Shown here in pieces: positions 34,715 through 43,699 of a stretch of 64,000 bases of DNA. How positions within the stretch are numbered: position 1 is the stretch's first letter; each line of letters opens with the position of its first letter. Under the pieces are notes generated by a model. That model was given only the letters and a program-made list of their open reading frames with translations, was not told the origin of the DNA and searched no databases. The DNA comes from Edaphochlamys debaryana (Eukaryota; Chlorophyta; Chlorophyceae; Chlamydomonadales), in contig JAEHOE010000057.1 of assembly GCA_016858145.1 (NCBI GenBank), forward strand, positions 620,001 to 684,000. Direction: 5' to 3'. A program made the translations under genes and the position numbers.

Positions 34715-37700
34715 ATGGCGCCAAACGTTTTGGCAGCTCTCGCGCTGTCGTTGTCCGTGGTGACAGCTACAGCAGCTAGCAATTGGGCTCCGGACACGTA
34801 TCCAAACCCGAACAAACTTGTCGACTCATGCGGTCGTCGCGGTGTCGCGTCGTGGATTTGCGACCCGGACGCTGTTATCACGTACGACTCAGCAAACGTA
34901 GTTGAGGGGCTGATCAAGCAGATACTCCAGGGCGACCCGCCATATGCGCGGGCACCATGCGGAGACTCGGCGCATTTCGTTGGCTTCCAGGTGAGCAGCC
35001 CCGACTGGCTGGAGCAGGTCTTCATGGCCCTGTGAGCTCCGCGAGTAAGGTTCCTGTGGCTCTAGGAGCTGAGGCTGTGTTCGTGCCAACACCCGGTCAC
35101 CCCTTCGCGGGGCACAGGTCGGCGTTGCCCTGATGCGCAAAATGAGCGTCAGCGGCGACGCCAGTGCCTACGCTGAGGCCTTCGCCAAGGCGCTGCACGA
35201 CAGGGTGCGCCCCGAAACCACATATATTGCTAACATGGGCGAGGCGGGGAAGGCGGGGGCCAGGGAGGCGAGGGGGGCCTGCGCCCACACCACGCGGGCT
35301 CCAACGCCCCAACGCCTCACGGCCAACCCAGCTTACTTGTCTGCTGCAAAGCCATGATTGAAGAGCCGCCACCTGTGGCACGAAAGTATGCAGGAATGAG
35401 GGCTGGGCGAGAAGTGGAGGGCCTTGGCCCTGGGCACCACATGACGACAACACGTGCCCCCATCCGGCCGCCCGCCCGGCCCTAACCTCCCCCGCAGTGG
35501 GGTGTGGGCGACCCCGCCTGCAACAACGGCGTGCTGATGCTCCTGTCCCTCGAGGACCGCCAGCTATACATCAGCACCGGAGCGGGATCCGTATCCCGGC
35601 TGTCGTACGGCGTCCTGGGGAACATCATCGAGGACGTGAAGCCGGTCCTCAGGGCGGGCAGGTGAGGGTGCACCACTGCACCTTTCCCTGCCCGCGTCGT
35701 GCCTCTCTGCCAACCCTGATGCCCAACGCTGCCGTACCGGTACGCCGCCGGGCCCCTGCAAGCTGTACAACCCCGTACTGTACTTCATGTACGACCACGT
35801 GCAGGTACGACGAGGCGGTTGAGCGCGCGGTGGTGGACATTGGCCTCGCGCTGGCGGGCCGCCCCGTGGAGCCGCCTCAAGGGCATGTGGTGCGGAGCGG
35901 CATCCTCAGCGGCGGCTACGTCCCCAATTGGCCCATTTGGGTAATCTCTTGCGTGTTCTTGGCCTTCTGGGTCGCATTTTCTACAGGATTTTGCTCGATC
36001 CACGAACACAACCCGCAGAGATATCGGGTGGGGCGGGGGCGTCACGACGGGGGCGGGGGGTGGAAGCGGGTGCTACTGTCCCGGGCGCAACCTACCTTGA
36101 CCCCTTTCATCAGCCTCCCACGTCCCACTCCATCCTTCTCTCCTCTCTCCTCTCCTCGACTGCCTGCCTAGTCACGGCCCCTTCCCCGACTCTCTTCCGC
36201 CGATTCCACCCTCTGCCCCCCCTCCGCCCCTCCCCCCCAGGACTGCCGCTCCAAGCTGGAGAAGCTCAAGCGGGACCAGGCCGCCCTCCACGCCAACTCC
36301 TACAACCCCACCTCCTGCCCCGTCTGCCTCGAGGACTTCAGCCCCGACCCAGATGCGTCGTCCACGGCCACCACGAACAGTGACCGTGGGGCCTGCGGCA
36401 GCGGCACGGGCTCGGCGGCTGCCGGAGGCCAGGCCGGCCCTTTCCGTGCTAGAGCGGGCCCCGGCCGCAGCCATGGGCAGCCGCACAGAGCTGACGTGGA
36501 GGGCGGTGCTGAGCCCGAGGCGCCCGTACCCTACACGCGCCTGGACGCGAACAGCGGTTGCGTCGGCGACGTCACCGCCTCCGTCGGTGCCATCGTGCCG
36601 GGGCGGCCGCTGGTGCTGCCGTGCGGGCACTCGTTTTGCGAGCCTTGCATTGCTGCGTGAGTACTCCGGGGAGGAGGGTGGACCAGGGTATGGGCGGGGG
36701 CGGGGGCGGGGGCTGGAGCAGGGGGCAGCGGCAGCCGCTGGATAATCCGCCTCCGTGTACGGTATTTCCCGCCCGGCGCCGTGCCCGACCATGCCGCACG
36801 TGCGTGCCTCTCTCTACCGCCCACGTGCAGCTGGCTGAAGAAGAACTCCACGTGTCCCATCTGCCGCCGTCCGATGTACGAGGGAGACGTTCTGGGCCCC
36901 AGCCCCGACCCCAACACCAGCACCAGCCCCGCCGACCCCAGCGGGACACGTGCTCCTGGTTACGACAGATACGGACCAGACATCCTGCCCGTCATGGGAG
37001 CAGGGCCCCATGAGTCACGGTACGTACATCCTGCCGAAATTAACTCCCGGTACGGTACACTTCTGCCCGACCTTGCGAGCTCGTACTGCCAAGGCCGTCT
37101 TGCGGCAGAGCAGCGTCCTGCGCCCTCACCCCCGTCCCGCCGGCCCCGTCAGGCCCCTAGACGAGTACGACATCGAGAGCGATGGCGCATTCACGACCAC
37201 AGTCGAGGCCGTACTGGAGCACGGCAGCCGTACGCACGTGGGCGGAGGCACGGGCATGGGCCCAGGCCTGGACGGCTTTGGGTCCATCAACGGCGCCAGA
37301 CTGCGGCTGAGGCTGGGGCACGGCCGCCGCAACGTCGGCCGCCCGCGAATGGACGAGGTGCGTGGGGGTGAGGGGTGGGGTGAGGGGTGGGGTGCGCACC
37401 GGTACCGGTCGCTGTCTGTGCTCCAAGGTTGCATAGCAGTGCGTCACGGGTTCCCCCGAGCCTTCAACCCCAACGATCCGCCCTCCCTTCGCAGTCAGGA
37501 GCTCATGGTCCCCCCGTCCTCCGCCTCTCCGCTCCCTCATCGCCTCCCCTCCACCCCACCCCCCCACCCCCCCACACCCACCCCCCAGGACATGCTGGTC
37601 ATGGAGATGCGGTACCGGGTACGGCAGCTGCAGCGTCAGCACCCCGAGTACGTCACCCCCCGCATGGCGTCCACGTGGGAGCAGGACCTGCAGTGTGGTG

Positions 37701-38238
37701 CGTTCCGGGACCTTGGGTGGCACAGACTGTAGCTAGGAGCAAGTGCTAGGAGCAGGGGCAGCCAACCAAAGGGACGGACAAGCGCCGACCGTTCGCAGGT
37801 GTCAGGAAGGCCTACATGAATTCACGACACACACCTCTCCCGGGCCCTGCTCGCTGTTTGCCCCTTGCCTCCTCCATGCCCTCTTCTTGAACCCCCCTGC
37901 TTCCTGCCGTCGGGCCCTGCTCACCGTGTGCCCCTCACCCTCTCAATCCTCCTCCCCCACACCCTAATGCGCGCTATCCCTATAACCCTATCAGCCAACC
38001 CTGCTGCTCGCTGTGTCCTCCTGAGCTCCGGTCCCTCCACTGGCACCCACCCCCCGCTTTCCCTCCAGGCCGCGAGTTGTGCCCGCAGCAGATCCAGCAG
38101 CTGCAGCTGAGGGACCCCGCCGTCCGCGAGGCGCTTTGGCAGAGCGGCAGCGGCGGCTCGGGGGGCAGCGACGGCTCCAGCAGCAGCTTCGGCGGCGGCA
38201 GCTGCTCGGGCGGCGGCGGCTGCGGCGGCAGCTGGTGA
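34715..38238 (+). CDS. Secreted-side TPM domain / transmembrane / RING-finger protein, copy 2
   Basis: Nine phase-consistent exons are 34715-34990, 35118-35204, 35498-35661, 35805-36027, 36241-36656, 36831-37019, 37153-37357, 37589-37697 and 38069-38238, 612 aa. The architecture matches copy 1: signal peptide (LAALALSLSVVTATA), TPM domain with WGVGDPACNNGVLMLLS, membrane segment at about 218-238 (PIWVISCVFLAFWVAFS), then RING C276-x2-C279 and C378-G-H-x-F-C383-x2-C386-x10-C397-P-I-C400. The insert between the second and third RING ligands is 98 residues and differs completely in sequence from that of copy 1, while the ligands are all kept. The juxtamembrane region and the C-terminal tail also differ. 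All exons are open, so both copies appear functional. Location and E3 activity are inferred as for copy 1. Confidence 0.9.
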
Positions 38239-38848
38239 GCGGCGCCTGCCGGCGGAAAGCAGCAACCTAAGTCAGTCAGTGGCGGAGGTCGAGGCGCGTT
38301 TGTGCCTCGGGCGTCCCCTTTGGCCAATTGTGAGGTGTGGGGTAGAAGATTGACTGATTGTGATGATCCTCCAATCGGTTGGGTACTTGCGCAAAGCACA
38401 CGTGCCAGGGTTCGAGTGCGGGAGCGGCGGGAGGGGGCTGCCGTCGCCCTCACCCTGGAGCAGTGGACCTGGCTAGGTTGCACTGTGGGTCTTGCGCAGT
38501 ATTGCGGCGGGGCTTAGCCGCATGGGGGAGATCTCAAAGTGGGGTTGTATCTGTTACGTCACTTACGTGGGACGAGCGATGGAGCTGTAGTCTGTTGGAC
38601 CAATAGCCTCACTTGCCTGAGAGGCAGAGAGCAAACTGACGGGCAGCAAGCACAAACGACGGGCGTAAGACGGCCGGGGGCGGGTCGGAGCCGTGCGGCC
38701 CGGGACGCTCGGCTGGGGGCATGCTGAAGCCTTGGGACCTGAAGACAGAGGCGGCAGGGACGGGGCCGGGGCAGAGCTAGCAGGGCGCCGGTTGAGGTGG
38801 GAGCCTAGGCTGCCACGGAGGCAAACACACAGGAGCAGACACATGGCC
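38239..38848. other. Convergent intergenic region after TPM-RING copy 2
   Basis: This 610-bp interval lies between the plus-strand TPM-RING copy 2 and the minus-strand orphan gene. Short stretches (GGCGGGGCTTAGCCGCA at about 38508; GGAGCTG...CTGTTGGACCAA at about 38581) reappear near 42616 and 42846. No gene was recognised. Confidence 0.4.
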
Positions 38849-39673
38849 TCATGGCCTCACGCCAAGGTACGGATGGATACAGATACAATTACATACGCGA
38901 TGACCCAACCCGCACGCTCCGTTAGGGCCAGAGTTGAGGTCACGCAAGCGCAAGAGAGCTACCCCGTAGGGCCGAAGTCGAACTGCTTCCAGGCACCAGC
39001 CTCCAGAAACTCGATCTGCACCCTTGCGCCACCGGGGCGTGAGCCCGCGCGCCACCAGCCCGTCAAACACCTCCTGCCGCTCCCTGCGCAGGCGGCAGCC
39101 TAGCACAGTGAGGTAGGGGGCCACCACCACTCCGCACCACCGCCGCACAGCCTGAGCCTCCCGAAGGAACAGCTGGTGCTGGCGGGGGCTGACCTGCACC
39201 ACCACATTCCACTCGGATCGACTCCGGCCCTGCCAGCACCGCACAAAACCCGCACCTTCCCGCCCGCTGGTGGCGACACCCGCCCCCAGCGCCGAGAACT
39301 CGCCCTTCTTCAGCTTCTCCACCACCTTGCCCGACACCTGCTTCAGCACCAGAAAGCCGGAGTCCACCACCGGCATGCAGCCAGCAATCTCCTCCAGGCG
39401 CGCCTTGTGGGCGGCCATCGCCTCCTCGCACTCCCGCAGGCGCTGATCGCCCGTCGCCAGCTTCGCCCGCTCTTCCAGCAGCGAGTCGATAATCTCCTCG
39501 CGAATAGCCTCCACATTCACCACGTTGATCTTGTCCTGCTCGCGCTGCGCCGCAAGCATGAGCTCGGCGACCACAACGCCCAGCAGCGGGTGGGGGATGG
39601 GGGGGGGGGGACTCGGGGGAGGCGGGGACAGGGCAGGGCGCTGGCCGTCGGGTGTTGTGGCCGGAAAGGACAT
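38849..39673 (-). CDS. Orphan intronless coiled-coil protein, probably frameshifted near its end
   Basis: The open frame of 274 aa runs from ATG at 39671-39673 to TGA at 38849-38851 without introns. After a Pro-rich N-terminus, residues about 30-110 form a charged helical or coiled-coil region (for example DKINVVNVEAIREEIIDSLL, then EERAKLATGDQ). A mixed globular part follows, containing FVRCWQGRSRSEWNVVVQVS. I do not recognise the family. After about residue 215 codon bias collapses. In the next frame the GC3-rich reading resumes as ARVQIEFLEAGAWKQFDFGP and stops at TAG 38959-38961. Removing one G from the run 39034-39037 would join the two. The last ~55 residues of the long frame are therefore probably spurious and the gene carries a 1-bp indel, or there is a sequence error. 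It sits in the extra DNA of duplication unit 2. Confidence 0.55.
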   Translation of the reverse strand: MSFPATTPDGQRPALSPPPPSPPPPIPHPLLGVVVAELMLAAQREQDKINVVNVEAIREEIIDSLLEERAKLATGDQRLRECEEAMAAHKARLEEIAGCMPVVDSGFLVLKQVSGKVVEKLKKGEFSALGAGVATSGREGAGFVRCWQGRSRSEWNVVVQVSPRQHQLFLREAQAVRRWCGVVVAPYLTVLGCRLRRERQEVFDGLVARGLTPRWRKGADRVSGGWCLEAVRLRPYGVALLRLRDLNSGPNGACGLGHRVCNCICIHPYLGVRP

Positions 39674-40004
39674 CCTAAGAGTCCGAGGGCACCGGTTAAG
39701 TTAGGGGACGCGTGTATGTGGGCGGGTGAGATGCGGAGACGGGGCTTGACGTGGTGGAGCGAGGGGGAAAGCGGAATCGCGGACATGCGTGGGCCGGGTT
39801 GGGGGGTCGGGGGTCAATCGCAATGCGTGGTGGACATAGAAGCACTCGGCAAGCCCAGAAGAAGCATTCAACCGTGTCACGCCACTTGCGCGCAACGCAC
39901 TCGTGTAGATCACGCCAAAGCGGCCTCGAGACAGCTCTGCGTCCCGAGCCCCCCAGCACCCCCGGCCATAGTCCAACACCGTGAATTGCTTTGCTTCTTT
40001 TGCA
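39674..40004. other. Divergent intergenic region
   Basis: These 331 bp lie between the orphan gene and LRR-like copy 2. The right ~100 bp resemble the 5' flank of LRR-like copy 1 (31625-31733). Nothing else was recognised. Confidence 0.4.
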
Positions 40005-42310
40005 ATGGCCACCGGCCAGCCTATTAGCGGTGGCCTGCCGCGAGCATTTGCGACCAGCTTGGCCGATGTCCTGCGAGGGCTCAGCCGGCCCGCAGCGGAT
40101 GTGCTCGCGGCGGCCATAAGAAGAGCGTCTTGCCAGGGTGCCACACGCGCTCGGCTCTACTGCCGCGCGCTCCGCGACCTGGTGGATGGGAGCATTCAGC
40201 GGCTGCAAGTGCGCTTCATGAATCACGAGTCAACCGCTCTGCTCCAGTGCCCGCCGTCCTTATCGCGATGGCCCAGCGTTAGGGAGCTGACGCTGCTGGT
40301 CTAGGGCCGGCCCGGGCTGCCCTCCGCCAGCTCCCTCCTGCTCCTGCCGCTAATCGACCAGCCGGCCGAGGCCGATGGTGGGGAGGAACGAAGTTTGGGA
40401 CCGCGGCGTGCCGGCGCCGACGCTGATGCAGCTGGTATCGCTGCTGCCGGGGCTTCGGGAGCTGGACTTGTCGGGCCTCGGCCCTAAGGTCTTCCCCTGC
40501 ACCCCCGCGGACCTCAGGCTCCTCTACAACAGCCTCTCCAAGCTGACGGAATTGCGGTCCCTCGGCCTGCCCGGAGTCTCTTCGCTGCCCGGCATTGAGG
40601 CCTTGGCCGGCAGCCTGACACAACTGGCGGTGAGAGGGTGGTCGCAGGGCCCCGACAACGAGGTCTCCCTGTCCGCACGAGACGTCAGCAGCGTATGCGC
40701 GCTGCAGCGCCTTGAATCCCTCAGCTTCAGTCACATCAGTATGGAGGAGTGTGCAGCATCAGCCCCCTCAGCCGACGGCGGACGGCACGGGGAGCCGTCT
40801 AAGGGCGAGCAGGGTGTTGGCTCCGGCGAGTCGCGCAGCCCTGGTGGCCTGCGGGGGATGCTGAGCCACCTCCCGCCCACCGTCAGCCACCTTACTTGGA
40901 GCAACAACTGCCTTGGGAAGGACAGCGTGAGCCTCACGTTCGACTGCAAGGGCAGACTGATTGTAAAACTGTGCAGCTGTCAAGCCCTGCGCCTCCAGCA
41001 CCTAGCGCGCTTAGCCGACAGGGTGCTGCTGCGGTGCCCCGCCTTCGCTCTTCAAGGCAGCACCGAGGGAACACCAACCCTCATGTGGAGGCTCTCCTGG
41101 AGCGATGCGGCGACCAGCTCAGCGTGGGCAGGTTAGGGATCGGGGAGTCGTGCAGTCTGCACGACCTGCTCCTGGCGTGGAGCCTGGTGGCGCGGGTGTC
41201 AACGCTCGATTTCGCTGGGTTCCCCTGGGGCAGCTACCCGCTCCCGCTGGCGAACCCTGGGGCCCAGGCCTAGCCCCTGGGCCCATGTGGGCCTCTGCCA
41301 TTGGGGGAGCAGGGACTCCCGGCCAGCTCCCCGCTGCCGCCTCCGCCGGCCATCATTACGCTCATGGTCGAGCGGCTGGCGTCGTACCCGCCATTGGACC
41401 CGGCCCTGCCCCGGCTCTTCCCGGGCCCGAGCCATCTGCTGCTGCTGCGCGGGCCCGCGGCGGGTGCTCTATGCGGGCTGGAGCTGGAGGGGCTGGCGGA
41501 GTGGGCCGGCCGCGTGGAGCGGCGGGCGGCGGAAGCCATACGGGCAAAGCTGGCCAAGAGGTATAGGGCCGTCCTCGCGCGGCGGCGGAAGGGGCAGGGG
41601 TGGGAGCTGCAGGGGCCAGCGGTGCGCGGAGCTCAGAATGGGGGTGCCGGCGGGCCATTGGCGGAGTGGGAGTGGGCCGACCCGTACTTCGCCTGCTCGG
41701 TGCCCCTCATTGACGGCGTTCAGGCGCTCCCCGCTGCCTCAGCGCTGCTGCTGCAGTGCTGCTGGAGCCTGGACAGTCAGCCCATGATGGAGGCTGTGCA
41801 GCGGGCCGCGCAGGCGGAGGCCGTTGAGGTTGAGGGCGGGGTTGGAGGGTGCGGCGCGGCTGGCGAAGGGGCGGAGCAGGTCCGGCTGACGGCGCTGCAG
41901 GTGGCACCGCCTTGTGCGAACGCAAGGTGGAAGCTGCAGGAGGAGGAGGTGGAGGAGTACGACGCGCCTGCTCTCTCCTGGGCCCTGTATCCGGAGAGCA
42001 AGTCTGCGGTTGTGCCATCAGGGAACTGCTGCCCACGAGGGAAGGACCCTCCATCCGGGCCCCTCTTACATAGGGCCGCTGCCTTATTCCGCGGTCCTGG
42101 CTCTCCCATCGGGGCTGTTTACCATTACCTTAGCCCTGGCTATGCCCGTGCCTCTTCACCTCCCTGCAGTTGCTTCCAGATGCGTGGAACGCTGCGGCCG
42201 CCGCCGGCGTGGGCCTGTGGGAGCGGCTCGAGTGGGCGGTGCGGGTGCGGGACGTCCTGGCGGAGCTGCCGCCGCGGGTGCAGCTGCGCCCATTCCCATA
42301 CGCCGACTGA
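40005..42310 (+). pseudogene. LRR-like protein, decayed copy 2
   Basis: The ATG at 40005 starts a frame (SGGLPRAFATSLADVLRGLS) that ends at an in-frame TAG 40302-40304. The matching segment of copy 1 is open. The family sequence resumes in another frame from about 40400 (LMQLVSLLPGLRELDLSGLG, then KLTELRSLGLPGVSSLPGIE, an LRR-like pattern) up to about 41070. Another shift leads to QLSVGRLGIGESC, and a third to a long open stretch 41301-42170 (HLLLLRGPAAGALCGLELEG). The last exon, about 42170-42310, ends RPFPYAD and TGA. This copy is less damaged than copy 1 but carries at least one stop and two or three frame shifts. Function is unknown; the LRR character is inferred from leucine spacing. Confidence 0.6.
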
Positions 42311-42745
42311 ACACACATGCACACACGTGGATGCGGACCAAGTTGGGAGTCGAGGCCCCACGGGACTGGGACCGCGTGTCGGCGGGCAGGCTGACGGGCG
42401 CAGGTGACGGCGAGGTGCGCGTGGAGGCTCCAGGGCTCTCGACACGGCTCGCTGAGTGGCAGTTGTGGGCAGTCAAGGAGCGGCTTGTGGCGTCTTTCTG
42501 GCTGCGGGCGTCTGTGCGCGTGGGGGCGGGCGGGTCCTTCCTGGCGCTGGTCGTTCGGCGCTGTGCCCCGGTGGGCCTGGCAAGGCTGTGGCGTGGGTCC
42601 TGCACGCACAGGATGGCGGCGGGGCTTGGCCGCACCAGGCAGTTCTATGGCTGGGTCGAGGGTTGTGTTGCGGTTCAGGGTCACAGCTGTTGGCTCACGT
42701 CATGGACGGTGCAAGGGAGTGTTTGCAGGCCGCAACGGTGGGACA

Positions 42746-42862
42746 GGGCTGGAGCTGTTGGCTGTTGAGCATGAGGTTGATCGGGTATGCAGATGGTTGG
42801 ATGTTGCAGGGGAGCCGCTGCAGGCTGGGGTTGTGGGAAAGGGCTGGAGCTGTTGGCTGTTG
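42746..42862 (+). repeat. Short direct repeat in the intergenic region
   Basis: A perfect 22-bp sequence beginning GGGCTGGAGCTGTTGG occurs at 42746-42767 and 42841-42862, within a longer imperfect ~50-bp similarity. A related stretch is present near 38581 after TPM-RING copy 2. Confidence 0.6.
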
Positions 42863-42917
42863 GACCAACCCCCTGAGAGGTACGGAGACGCGGTCACGTG
42901 GTGTGCGAGCTGCAACC

Positions 42918-42922
42918 TTACA
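42918..42922 (-). terminator. Possible poly(A) signal (TGTAA on minus strand)
   Basis: TTACA on the plus strand gives TGTAA for the RWP-RK-like gene, about 780 bp beyond its stop codon. The distance is on the long side, so support is weak. Confidence 0.25.
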
Positions 42923-43699
42923 AGACAAGGCTTGAGCTCCACAAGTACCTTGCTATATATGCCTCGGCGCCTCACGCGGCGGCGCCCTTCTCTGCCGTAC
43001 CGCCATCGGAGCTAGCGCCTCGTCACCTTCAGCCGCCACCTCCGCCCTCGTTCCGTTGTTTCAGGAACAGCCGAGGCCTTCCACCGTGTCTCCACCGCTA
43101 GTCCACACACCGCTGCTATTGCTCTAGTGCACCAAGACCCCAATATGGGGGGGCTTTGGGAAATGGTCCGTTCATTTGCAGACAGAGATGGTCCGAGTGT
43201 CAAAACTGCATGCCGGTCAAGGCTTGCTTTGCCCTTTCCATGGGGCCTAGGGTCCGGAAGACGGGAGCACAGAAGGCCCCGTCAAGCTATTGAATAGGAA
43301 GGAAGAAGCTAAGCCGCTCTTGAGGGCAAACAAAATGTATGGTGGTGATGAATCAAGATGAAGACAGCTGAAGACGCTGACAACCGGTACAATACACGAG
43401 GTAAACTCTGCTAGGCCGGCCACCAAGGGGCCGGCCTCCGATTTGTCATTGTCCTTTCCAGTAACCACTCGTGTAGTCCCCCGCTCTTGGGTGTGTTAAC
43501 GTCGATCCGTTTGCATTCGGCCCCACACACCGTGCCATTTCCACCGCTCATCGAACCACGGGGCTTAACTTTTGATTGAATTTGGGTTTATCTTGACTGG
43601 GAACAACAAAACTGCGCCGCCGGCTCCATGCCCTTCTCGTCTCATGCCCCCACCAGCCCCTCGCCACCCTCACAACGACCCACGGACAAGCAAGCACGC

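Larger units (their letters stand above)
34715..42310 (+). repeat. Segmental tandem duplication, unit 2
   Basis: This is the second copy of the two-gene unit at 27624-34172. It is longer because of about 1.16 kb of extra DNA between the two genes, where the orphan minus-strand gene sits. TPM-RING exons are well conserved while introns have diverged, so this duplication is much older than the one at 56058-64000. Confidence 0.85.
42311..43699. other. Intergenic region after LRR-like copy 2
   Basis: This 1.4 kb lies between convergent genes. It contains the repeat pair 42746-42862. A TTACA at 42918-42922 (TGTAA on the minus strand) could be a poly(A) signal for the RWP-RK gene, about 780 bp past its stop. 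No gene was recognised. Confidence 0.4.
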
